Below are positions 1 to 7,427 of a stretch of DNA of 21,126 nt, in pieces (positions within the stretch are counted from its first letter, which is position 1; the number at the start of each line of letters is the position of its first letter). The stretch is from Fomitopsis serialis (taxonomy: Eukaryota > Basidiomycota > Agaricomycetes > Polyporales > Fomitopsidaceae). The DNA lies in the NCBI RefSeq assembly GCF_022376445.1, contig NW_025955550.1:1-21126 (forward strand). The letters are read 5' to 3'. The notes under the pieces are model-generated. The model did not search any database. It was not told the origin of the DNA and saw only the letters and a program-made list of their open reading frames with translations. Position numbers and translations under genes: made by a program.

Positions 1-391
1 GCGTTACTTGCCGGGAGAGGCACCCGGGCACCAGGGGACCGTGTCGCAAAAGTATAGGGATGGGCTGTTCAGATCGGAGGCTGAGCCTGACGAGGTCATG
101 GCAGAGGATCAGACTGACACGATTGCTGAGCAGGAACACGACAATGTCTCCTTTGCACAGCATGAGGAAGGACATGACTCGGAGGACGATGATGGGAGTG
201 TGGACGGTGCCGGAGACCATGACGACCACGAGGAGCATGATTATGGCTACTGCCCCGATGGTGACGAAGACGAAGAGAATGACTTGGAGTGGGAAGACGA
301 AGACGAGGACGAGGACGGAGATCTTGGCCCAGAAGATGGGGAGGTTGACGATGATGATGAGTATGCACATACTGGCTTTGCACATCTATGA
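1..391 (+). CDS. C-terminal exon of a protein with a strongly acidic tail (5' partial)
   Basis: The frame is open from base 2 and ends at TGA 389-391, so this is the last exon, or part of it, of a gene entering from the left. The first visible residues (RYLPGEAPGHQGT) are ordinary in composition. From about residue 50 the chain is dominated by Asp and Glu, with the run LGPEDGE followed by the end GFAHL. I recall comparable acidic tails on large proteins encoded by agaricomycete DNA transposons (Plavaka and KDZ type), but no catalytic domain lies inside the window, so that link is a guess. Alternatives are any nuclear or chaperone-like protein with an acidic tail. Coding status is well supported by the long biased frame; identity is not. 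Confidence 0.6.
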   Translation, partial: RYLPGEAPGHQGTVSQKYRDGLFRSEAEPDEVMAEDQTDTIAEQEHDNVSFAQHEEGHDSEDDDGSVDGAGDHDDHEEHDYGYCPDGDEDEENDLEWEDEDEDEDGDLGPEDGEVDDDDEYAHTGFAHL

Positions 392-794
392 CTGTTGGTA
401 CCTAACTCACTCAATACCACTATTCAATGGCTGATTAGCACTGGTATGAGCTTTGTACGGAGACTGTAAGTGTGACAGGCTCGGAAACAGCAGTGCTTAA
501 GTGACTCGGGATCCTCTCGCACGTCTGGTACACCAGGTCAGTTCGTGCCATACCATCTCATGTGATGACATGGCTACGGCTGTCTATGATTGACTGGCCA
601 TGCATACTTCTACCTTACAGCTTAATTTTCGTCTGCCTGGCAGGCGAATATCTGGCTATGTCAGGCCCTCGCTAGCATTGCCTTATTGGGTAAGTCATGT
701 ATTACATCGCCTTGTCAGCTCTGGCCCGATATTGATTCGCCCTTTTCGCTGATGCTGGTGGCTTGACAAGCCAAAACTATTCTACCTGGCGACA
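392..794. other. Intergenic interval between convergent genes
   Basis: It separates the stop of the acidic-tail exon (plus) from the stop of the 295-aa gene (minus), so it should hold two 3' untranslated regions. I see no long open frame, RNA gene or repeat in it. If the last exon of the minus gene uses the GTGCGT donor near 820, its 3' end would extend into this interval. Confidence 0.5.
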
Positions 795-2003
795 TCATTG
801 CCAGCCGCAGTGTAAGGTGTTGTATACATGGGTTAACGCCTCGAGAATGCGCCAGACGCACCCAAAGACAAAGAGGAAGCAGGTTTCCAGAACAGGACTG
901 CGCAATGGCTTGCCTTCATCGCGTGGGAGCACTTCACCTAGCGGTACGTTGAGTACAGGTAGCAACTGTTCGAGGGCCTTCATCTGTCCCAGCGCCGCGG
1001 CTCGACTACGTTGCACGTCCGATTTGCAGCGTTGCAAGCATCCTACGGCATCCCAGAAGTCGAGCTTGTCCTCTAGGACAACATGGTAGCAGCGGAGAGC
1101 AGGAATGGTGGCCTTCCAATAGATTGACTTGTCTTGCTGAATGATGGGTTTCATGCATGTTCTACTCGAACTCAACGTAAGGCTTACCTCTTTGATGACG
1201 ATATTCAAGCGTTCTGTAATCAGAGACTCCATGAATATCGTTTCTCCAGTGGCGCCGTCAATGTATGTCAGGAGTATGGCAACTGAGATATCTTGAGTTG
1301 CAGTGCTCGATTAGCGTTCCAAAGGCGACTTACACATCACTGGCTCTGGCAGCTCAACAATGAGCATGGCGGTGCCTGGATCGTGCTCTTGAAACCGATC
1401 AGGACGGTTCGCAGACCGGCAAAGCTGTACCGTCGCAGAGAATATGATGTTACACTCCCTATGCAGATATATTTAAATGAGCAGATAATCAGAGGGCGAA
1501 CCAGAATCTCACACCAAACGCCCATTCTGAGTTATAAGGAGTGGCGTACAGCGAGGAATACGGTGGCTCGGTGGCATGGTGAGGATGCGTGCGTGCGGTC
1601 TGAGCTCGGAGAGGGCCAGATTAAGTACCATTCCTCACAATGGATGCGCGGAATGCCACTGGTGTTGCATTATGCAGCTGTTGACGCGCGGGGCGTTCAA
1701 CATCCAGAGACCGAGGTGCCTTGGGTTTGCATTATGACTGAGAGAACGACGGAGCGCACAACGAAAATAGTACTTACGCCGGCGGGTCGGCAGGCTCGTA
1801 ACCAGTCGTTCAACTCAAACTCAGATGCGTCGTTCGTAGAATGGATTGGGGGAGAGAACACGGAGCATAAGACAGTCCTTTGCTCGCGGATCCATAGAGC
1901 AAGGCTCTCCCAAGTCGAAAATGCCGCCGGGCGCCTTCACACTTGTTTGTCGCTGTTGATGTTCTCACCTCAGAAGATGAGAAGGGGGGACGGGTGGGGG
2001 CAT
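795..2003 (-). CDS. Seven-exon gene for a 295-aa protein of unknown function
   Basis: I do not recognise the product. The exon model is 2003-1969, 1904-1778, 1719-1639, 1599-1513, 1454-1334, 1282-1188 and 1136-795. Junctions use donors GTGAGA, GTAAGT, GTGAGG, GTGAGA, GTAAGT and GTAAGC with AG acceptors, and the exons sum to 888 nt in one unbroken frame. Readable stretches include ESLALWIREQRTVLCSVF, FQEHDPGTAMLIVELPEPVM, AILLTYIDGATGETIFMESL and a helical, charged region CLQRCKSDVQRSRAAALGQM. The last 35 residues are hydrophobic (ETCFLFVFGCVW) and could be a membrane segment or mis-read intron. The second exon could instead start at 1934, which would leave a 34-nt intron. An apparent 237-codon frame on the other strand across the same bases is a shadow. 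Start choice is moderate; internal exons are strong because every phase agrees. Confidence 0.7.
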
Positions 2004-2029
2004 TAGGAGGAGGAGGAGGTATTAAATAG
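2004..2029 (-). promoter_or_regulatory. Pyrimidine tract and TATA-like box before the 295-aa gene
   Basis: On the minus strand a CTATTTAATA box (2029-2020) is followed by a CTCCTCCTCCTCC tract and then the proposed ATG at 2003. Pyrimidine tracts just before the start codon are common in fungal promoters. The box lies only about 17-26 nt from the ATG, close for a classical TATA, so the leader would be very short or the true start lies downstream. Confidence 0.3.
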
Positions 2030-2894
2030 TAGAGTGTTGTCGTAATACGTGGTGGTATGCCAGTGGGTTGTGGTGTTGTAGTTAGTGAGCGCTGTCATCG
2101 CCAAGACGCCGACAGCGCCTGGCGAGTAGTATCATTCGGACATTCGTCAGGACAGTGTCGACATGAGGTAACAAATATATTTCTGGGACTCAAGGAATGC
2201 CTGACTGTCAGGCAATGAGATCGAGACGCGCATTGTCGATACGAGCAGTACTTTAAGACGACCCCATAGTGATTAGCGCGACGACCTTGAAGGGCAGCAG
2301 GGGCATGGCGGATCGCGAGGAGCCTTCCAATAAGTATCGAACGAAGAAGCGGACGGACGTTCTATCTTCTCGCCGCCCGTGTGTCCCCGCATAAATGCCA
2401 AAGGGCGCGCACCGGAACGCTTTCCCGCCACAACCGAGCATCTGCGCCGACCTAACAAAAAGAAACAGGGGAGTGTGAGTGAGCGAGCGCACATGTCAAT
2501 AAATGTGCGAACCTCGGAGAATGTGCGCGCGCGAGTAAGTGTGAGTGGTAACACGAGCATCTGCACGCGCATAGGTGACCATGAGCAACCGAACGCATAT
2601 ATGGGCGAGCAAGTGACTGACTATACCAACGGTCCGTTTCCTTTCGCTGAATGACGAAGCGTACCTATGCGAGTTTGGCACTCGCGGAGCGTTAGCAGAC
2701 GACACATTTGAACTCGTTAACGCAGTGCATAACTCATGCGCGTCCGTGTTTCGGAGTATTGCACCGGTGCCAGAGTCGTTCCGGAAATCAGTCGGACGCA
2801 ATGCAAGGCGCTCGGCGCAGTGATGATGAGCCTCCCTTTCCCGATGATCGCTACGAGTGATATAACGAGATGTCAGATGCTACGAATGCCACTG
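2030..2894. other. Non-coding interval with a GA-rich patch
   Basis: No convincing exon on either strand. Around 2465-2560 the plus strand is rich in GAGCGAGCG and GTGTGAGTG words, resembling the G/A-rich blocks at 5600-5780 and 6760-7050. The short frames here have no family resemblance and overlap one another in several frames, which fits base bias rather than coding. It probably holds the upstream region of the 295-aa gene and the 3' end of the membrane-protein gene. Confidence 0.4.
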
Positions 2895-4062
2895 TCAGCC
2901 TAGGACCATCGGTGTTGTGCGTGCCGACGCAGGTTTGGATGTCGATAAATACCGCAGAACCCGACAGACAGGGCCCTCTGTGTCCCTCAGGAGGATGGTC
3001 CAGCGGCCGTCGAGCACCGTGAGCTCCGTCTGGTCAATCTTCGAGAGCTGAAGGATCGTGCTCTCGAAGTAGATGAGGATGAAACCTACCACGAGGGTGA
3101 CGATCTGCGTCGCCCTGAGGGGAGAGCACGATCGTGTCAACATCAAGAACGTGACTGCGCGCGAAAAAGGGAGACGCGAAAAGAGATATGCGTCAGTACG
3201 AGCGCGCAGCGGTCCGCCAGGAGGGCGACCGGATTGGACGCACATATCACGTAGTATGTTGGTGTTGGTGGGTCAGCATCTGTGAAGGGGCCGAAGGGTT
3301 CGCGAGGAAAGAATACGCTCATAGATGCGAAGAGACAACGCACCACAACAAGCCTCCTGTCGGACGCGGAGACACCCGTATCCAAGAGCGCCAGCGCCTT
3401 GTTAAGGTAAATTACTTCGGTGACTGTGCGCCGCGTCAGAGAAGAGCGGAACTACACGTCGACATGAATCAGTATTTGAACTGCGCGGTGACCGAGCCGC
3501 GACGCGAGTTTCATTGCACGCACCTTACACGCTGGTGACGATCGCCGCGACGGACTCAGCCGTGGACCACGACGGACTCTTCGTCCCATGTAGTCTCGGC
3601 ATCAGGATGCATTGCATCGTAACATCGACATGAAGGGAGAACGCACCAAGGAGTTGAGACTCGGAATATGGTGACGAGGGATGCGACAATGAGCGTCGGG
3701 GTGTACGCGAGAAAGCCGGGCGCGAGGGACATCTTTTGCGATGCCTAACCTGGACTGTCCTCCTCTAGGGGGAGAGCATACCGTTGAGCGCTATGATGAC
3801 GTAGCCCTCTGCCAGGCGCAGGCGGTGAGATCGCATGGTCCGACGATCAGCACAGAGAGCGAGCGGGGGCAGCACTCATGATACAGCCACCGACGCCCGT
3901 GTCGAGCTTCTGCACGACAGCGAGCTGATTGTTGGACGACGAAGTCGCGATGACAGTCGTACTGCTGGCGACGGCAATCTGGAGGCCGAAGAGGAAGATG
4001 GTGCCGGTGCCGATGCCGAGGACTGTGTCACCGCTCTTGAGCGGACTCGGAGCCCATGAGCA
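2895..4062 (-). CDS. Probable multi-pass membrane protein gene, splicing only partly resolved
   Basis: Several minus-strand segments read as hydrophobic protein separated by plausible introns. The first, about 4060-3865, contains the membrane segment VLGIGTGTIFLFGLQIAVAS followed by SSSNNQLAVVQKLDT. A second ends EGYVIIALN and is joined over a 49-nt intron (3781-3733, GTATGC to AAG) to MSLAPGFLAYTPTLIVASLV. About 3540-3640 reads TAESVAAIVTS before a GTAAGG donor. The last, about 3120-2950, contains ATQIVTLVVGFILIYFEST and TELTVLDGRWTILLRDTEG. I could not connect all pieces in one frame. The total looks like four to seven membrane passes. I do not recognise the family; it could be a damaged copy. 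The gene lies just downstream, in its own direction, of the RNase H remnant. Confidence 0.45.
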
Positions 4063-4100
4063 CGTTGTACACGGTCACTGCGGTGCATCTGCGTGCGTCG

Positions 4101-4354
4101 TTAGAAGGGGCTCTTGTAGGAATGCACTGTGCACTTACGGGCACTTACAGGAGCGCCCTTGTGGCCTAGTGTCCAGGCTACCCGTGATTCTGTGCTCGGG
4201 GCTCGCCTCCAGGAATCGGATGGCGAATGCTCTGAAGATACGCGAGAGGCCCTGTGAGGAGCCTGATTTTGCCTCGAGTATTGCTGAGATGGCGGTGGTG
4301 TCGTCGGCATAGAAGTGGATATGTCGGATGGATCACACTTCGGTCTTCTTCAGG
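4101..4354 (-). pseudogene. LINE-like retroelement RNase H remnant, C-terminal half
   Basis: The minus strand reads RHIHFYADDTTAISAILEAK then FAIRFLEASPEHRI, the pattern of the RNase H domain in fungal LINE-type polyproteins (an acidic FYAD strand, a helix, then the basic strand before the final motif). The expected W-x-GHKG motif follows only after a frame change, as RVAWTLGHKGAPVS, so the copy is frameshifted. No downstream Asp-containing motif is visible. It continues the fragment at 5397-5510, from which it is separated by an inserted element. Known: RNase H removes RNA from the RNA-DNA hybrid during reverse transcription. Inferred: this copy is dead. Confidence 0.7.
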
Positions 4355-4356
4355 TA

Positions 4357-4380
4357 CTATCACTGTACCAGAAGTGCAAC
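4357..4380 (+). repeat. Left terminal inverted repeat
   Basis: Begins CTATCACTG directly after the TA at 4355-4356 and ends in AGTGCAAC. It pairs with 5371-5394 in inverted orientation; the outer six bases and the inner TGCAA are identical. Confidence 0.7.
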
Positions 4381-5370
4381 TTTCGCGTTTTTTCCTCTCT
4401 GCAGGCCGACCCACTCACCGGAAGCTCTCGGAGTTTGCATTGACGGATTCCTGAGGTCTGAAGATATGCTGTATGATTTTACAGGCCTTGTACAGGGAGT
4501 ATGAGGGGGATGCCGAGAGGGAGCAAGGATTGGAACAGTAATGCAACTCTTCTCCGAGGCTCGTCACAGCTCCTGTCACGCTGCCGAGTATTGCCGTGGG
4601 TTGCCGACTGTGGCTATTGTGGCTGCACGGCGATACAGCAATGCAACCAATGTGTTCATGCCACCTTGTGCTATCCCAAACACCCTGTTTAGTTTCCGGA
4701 GATGCCGTGGACGTATCTATATTACTTCTCATAGGACTGGCATCCCTTACAGTATCGAAAGCCATAATGTTGAGAAGCCATAAATATAATGAGTCGACTA
4801 CTTCGACTCTTCTGGAGATACTAAACACCAATTTTTCCCCCGTTCACAAGTTCAAGTGTACTTCAGTGATTAACAGCTCTCCGCCTGTCAAGTTTAGGGT
4901 GGCATGGCTATCAATGCCTGCAATGCCTTGTCCAGCGGTCGAGCAACAGTAGTGCAACTGCTGCGATCGTAACCGTATATGGTAATTGATAAGGAGCGGA
5001 GTTGAGATTGCTGATCTTGGGTGGCTTTCCGTCACGCTCTGACCACCTCTCAGACGTCTTTCCTTCTCAGAAGTCGCAACAAGAGACGGAAGGCTTCGGA
5101 AAAATATGAGGAGCATACTAGATGGAAATTCAATGCACTTTTGAGACCCACAGGCGAAGCGCCCAAGAGATGCGGTCAGCCGAGATTGCACCAGTGCCAT
5201 TTTGAGGCGCGGAAGGCATTCACCGATTTCTTCTCCTCGAATGTGCTACACATTCAATTCATCAAACTGTACACAAACATTGAGCACGAAGTAAAGAACA
5301 TTGTACGAAAATCCCAGAATATTTGGCGGGACGGATGAAGCGGGAGTTGAGTAATTGCATTACTGTCGCG

Positions 5371-5394
5371 ATTGCATTGCAGGGCCACTGATAG
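5371..5394 (-). repeat. Right terminal inverted repeat
   Basis: Read on the minus strand it begins CTATCAGTG directly after TA (5396-5395) and ends in ATGCAAT, matching the left end at 17 of 24 positions. Confidence 0.7.
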
Positions 5395-5396
5395 TA

Positions 5397-5510
5397 CTCC
5401 TCGACTTCGCGGGTCGCCCACGATACGCCTGCTATCTCCGCGTCGTAGACCTCCGCCCATCTGCTCATGGCTATGCTCCTTCCCCACGGGAGTTTGTTCC
5501 TCTGCGTGGC
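5397..5510 (-). pseudogene. LINE-like retroelement RNase H remnant, N-terminal half
   Basis: The minus strand reads SRWAEVYDAEIAGVSWATRE followed by VEEY, matching the (R)AEVYDAEMxGL motif that carries the catalytic Glu in the RNase H domain of basidiomycete LINE-type elements. The frame is open a short way upstream (NKLPWGRSIAM) but no reverse transcriptase precedes it; the sequence beyond about 5550 is G/A-rich repeat. The frame stops being homologous at the TA where the inverted-repeat element begins and resumes at 4354. Confidence 0.7.
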
Positions 5511-5599
5511 GACGCGCCATTGACCATTCTATGTGAGTAGGGAGATCTCTTTGCCAGGGCGCAGAGGGCTGAGAGTTGGTAGATGAGCGAGGAAGGGCC

Positions 5600-5780
5600 G
5601 AGCGAACAGAACGGTGGCGTACGAGTCGACGGACCAATGCGCAGACGGGCGAATGGACGAGCGGGCGCACAGATGCGCAGATGGGCGTATGAAACAGGAG
5701 ACAACCGGTAGGCAAGCGAGTCAGAGAGCAAGGCAATTGGCGGGCAGGATGGCGGGCGGGCGAGAAAAAGTCCGTCAGCG
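5600..5780 (+). repeat. G/A-rich low-complexity block
   Basis: The plus strand is dominated by GGGCGA, GACGAGCGGGCG and related words; ATGCGCAGAYGGGCG occurs twice 36 bases apart (about 5638 and 5674). The 241-codon minus frame across it has the biased Ser/Pro/Arg/Leu composition of such repeats and is not considered a gene. Confidence 0.45.
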
Positions 5781-6064
5781 GCTCACTTGCTTGGGCACTG
5801 TCAAAGGAGACAGTGAATAGTAAACACATCGGGCAAGGGCGTACGTTCGTATTTTGAGCCTTCATGTTCAGGCTCACTTCGCCTCCTTGTCTTTTGCCTC
5901 CTCCGTGTATTGTCTTGAGTGGACCTGTCTCGGCGCCGAATTGGCATGCACAGTTCAAACTGATAGTCTCGGAGAACATGGGGCGGGCTCAAGCGTGGCG
6001 AGGAGCTGGCGGTGTGGTCGTGTGGTGAGTAGTCTGCGAGGAGGAGGCGACGATGGGTGGCGGC
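5781..6064. other. Interval with no assignable feature
   Basis: Short frames on both strands show no family resemblance. It connects the G/A-rich block to the 10-bp minisatellite, and a second G-rich patch (GTGGTGAGTAGTCTGCGAGGAGG) begins near 6010. Confidence 0.4.
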
Positions 6065-6170
6065 GGTCGAGGACGGTCGATAACGGTCGATAACGGTCGG
6101 TAACAGTCGGTGACGGTCAGTGACAGTCAGTAACGGTCAGTGACACTCGGTAACGGTCAGTGACAGTAAC
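6065..6170 (+). repeat. 10-bp minisatellite, about ten units, consensus GGTCRGTRAC
   Basis: Units start every ten bases from 6065: GGTCGAGGAC, two GGTCGATAAC, GGTCGGTAAC, AGTCGGTGAC, GGTCAGTGAC, AGTCAGTAAC, GGTCAGTGAC, ACTCGGTAAC, GGTCAGTGAC, then a partial AGTAAC. Units change gradually from GATAAC to AGTGAC, as expected from stepwise expansion with point change. Ten bases is about one helical turn, so the GTNAC core faces one side of the DNA. Confidence 0.85.
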
Positions 6171-6189
6171 AGTCTGTTACAAGAGGCGA

Positions 6190-6197
6190 TATAAATA
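6190..6197 (+). promoter_or_regulatory. TATA box candidate TATAAATA
   Basis: A perfect TATAAATA lies 20 bases after the minisatellite. No plus-strand coding exon follows within 800 bases, so it may be the promoter of a non-coding transcript or a leftover of a mobile-element promoter. Its position directly after phased repeats is the only support beyond the box itself. Confidence 0.3.
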
Positions 6198-6454
6198 GGT
6201 AGTACTGAGAGCTGGAGATGTCTGTGAGGATGGGTACGCGACGATGAGATGGTCCGAGTCTAGTTGTTGTACGTAGCGTGGTCGTCTCGCAGCGCATGAA
6301 GCATGTATGCATGGAAATGGAGAAAAGGAGCATGGTGTCGGGAACGTGCACACCGTATATTGGCGTTGGAATAACAAAAACTACGACGGCCTTTGGTCGG
6401 CGCGTCGGGTTCTTCTCCTAGGCCTAGTGCATGAGGAGGGCGGTTGTGTATATC

Positions 6455-6655
6455 CTACGAATGCCGGTACGTCGCCGTGCAACTAGTACCGTCTACTCCT
6501 GTGGTCTTCGTCTGTTCCTTCGTTGGTGAGCCAAGGATGGTTGGGAGGCCGATGGTATCGGTGATTACGCGTATGATGTATCGGTAAGGTTCGTAGCGCG
6601 GGTAGTCTTGGACGACGTGCTTCCGGGTCTGGTATGAGTGGCTGCAGGTACAATC
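6455..6655 (-). pseudogene. C-terminal tail of a LINE-like retroelement polyprotein
   Basis: The minus strand reads DCTCSHSYQTRKHVVQDYPR then YEPYRYIIRV and TIGLPTILGSPT. This matches the Cys-x-Cys/His segment (CxC.H..QTR.HVL..CPRY) and the LP.ILG signature that close the polyprotein of basidiomycete LINE-type elements, after RNase H. A stop lies directly upstream in frame (TAG three codons before) and the usual ILGT..G end is altered. On this strand it lies before, not after, the RNase H remnant at 5510-4101, so it belongs to a different copy. Confidence 0.65.
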
Positions 6656-6759
6656 AACCTATTCCGACGGTACGGATTGTTTTTTGTGATACTCGCCTTT
6701 GAAGTAATGTCCGGTGTGACACTGCAGCACCCTGGCAATCGGAGGGCGATTGGCAGGGC

Positions 6760-7050
6760 GCGCGGGTACGTGGACGAGTGGGCGGGCGAGCAGATGGGCG
6801 AGAGAGAGCGCGAGCGAGAGGGGGCGCGGGCGAGAGGGACGGCAGAGCCGACGGCTTCTCGCCCGCGCACAAGATCGAGTGGATCGGCAGATGAGCGAGC
6901 TGGTACGAGGGTGAGTGTGCGGGCGGGCAAGAGCGGGTGTACAAGCGAAGTAGTGACACGGCGGCGAGCCTGGGCGGACAAGAGCGGGTCAGCGAGTGAG
7001 TGGGCGAGCAGGTAGGCGCATGAGCTAGCAAGAGGGTGAGAAGGCAAGAA
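6760..7050 (+). repeat. G/A-rich low-complexity block
   Basis: The plus strand is made of GGGCGAGC, GAGAGCGCGAGCGAGAGG and GCGGGCAAGAGCGGG words. Frames of 100-160 codons on both strands (for example 7047-6565 minus) are products of the repeated words and contradict each other. Composition matches the block at 5600-5780 and the patch near 2465-2560. Confidence 0.5.
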
Positions 7051-7427
7051 CGGGCAATATAACTATTCACCGGCGCCTGAGCATGCACGACGGTACCAGT
7101 GTAGGAGTGGTGACAGGCGCATGGTGGAGAGAAGACGACGGTCGGCGAGAGACCGCGGGCGTACTAATCAGCAAAAAAAAAACCCTTGGTAGCTGTGCCA
7201 GTGGTACTGAGGCCTACGGCTCGCCGCAGGCGCTTGTTGGAGCATACGGTCAGGGACGAGCTCGCAAGCTCGGCCGATATTGTACCTGGAAGAGATAAGG
7301 GGAGGTCAGGGTATATAAACAGTGGTTTTCGATGTACATACCTCACGCGATTGCCCTTCGGGCATCGTCCGCGCCCGGGACACTCGCGCCCGTTTACCGT
7401 CGTTTCGTTTGTTCTCACAGCGCTTAC
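7051..7427. other. Interval with a TATA-like box and an A10 run
   Basis: It holds a run of ten A near 7173 and GTATATAAAC at 7311-7320 on the plus strand. No plus-strand gene follows, because the next 1 kb is the phosphatase remnant on the other strand, so function is doubtful. Confidence 0.3.

Larger units (their letters stand above)
4357..5394. mobile_element. 1,038-bp element with terminal inverted repeats and TA target duplication (Tc1/mariner-like, probably non-autonomous)
   Basis: The left end CTATCACTGTACC and the reverse complement of the right end (CTATCAGTGGCCC) are inverted repeats; over the first 24 bases 17 match. Both ends are flanked by TA (4355-4356 and 5395-5396). Taking out the element and one TA rejoins the RNase H reading frame exactly, which supports these boundaries independently of the repeats. 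A TA duplication is the hallmark of the Tc1/mariner (IS630) superfamily. No frame inside shows a DDE/DDD transposase that I can recognise; the longest readings (138 aa minus at 4831-4415, 105 aa plus at 5021-5338) have no family look, and 1 kb is short for a full transposase. I therefore call it a decayed or non-autonomous copy. Confidence 0.75.

Noticed and set aside
1293..2006. 237-codon plus-strand frame
   Set aside because: It overlaps five minus-strand exons whose introns and phases agree; the plus reading has no family look and covers the minus introns without a break, as a shadow would.
4415..4831. 138-codon minus frame as a transposase
   Set aside because: No DDE/DDD or helix-turn-helix pattern is visible; codon-like order is poor and the element seems too short for a complete transposase.
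5254..5979. 241-codon minus-strand frame
   Set aside because: It runs through the inverted-repeat element end, the RNase H remnant in another frame, and the G/A-rich block; no single gene would be made of these.
6565..7088. Ser/Pro/Ala-rich minus frames of 144-160 codons
   Set aside because: Composition is that of the G/A-rich repeat read in reverse, and several frames are open at once.
7164..7185. A10 run as a retroelement poly-A tail
   Set aside because: No plus-strand retroelement sequence precedes it; both LINE-like fragments are on the minus strand.
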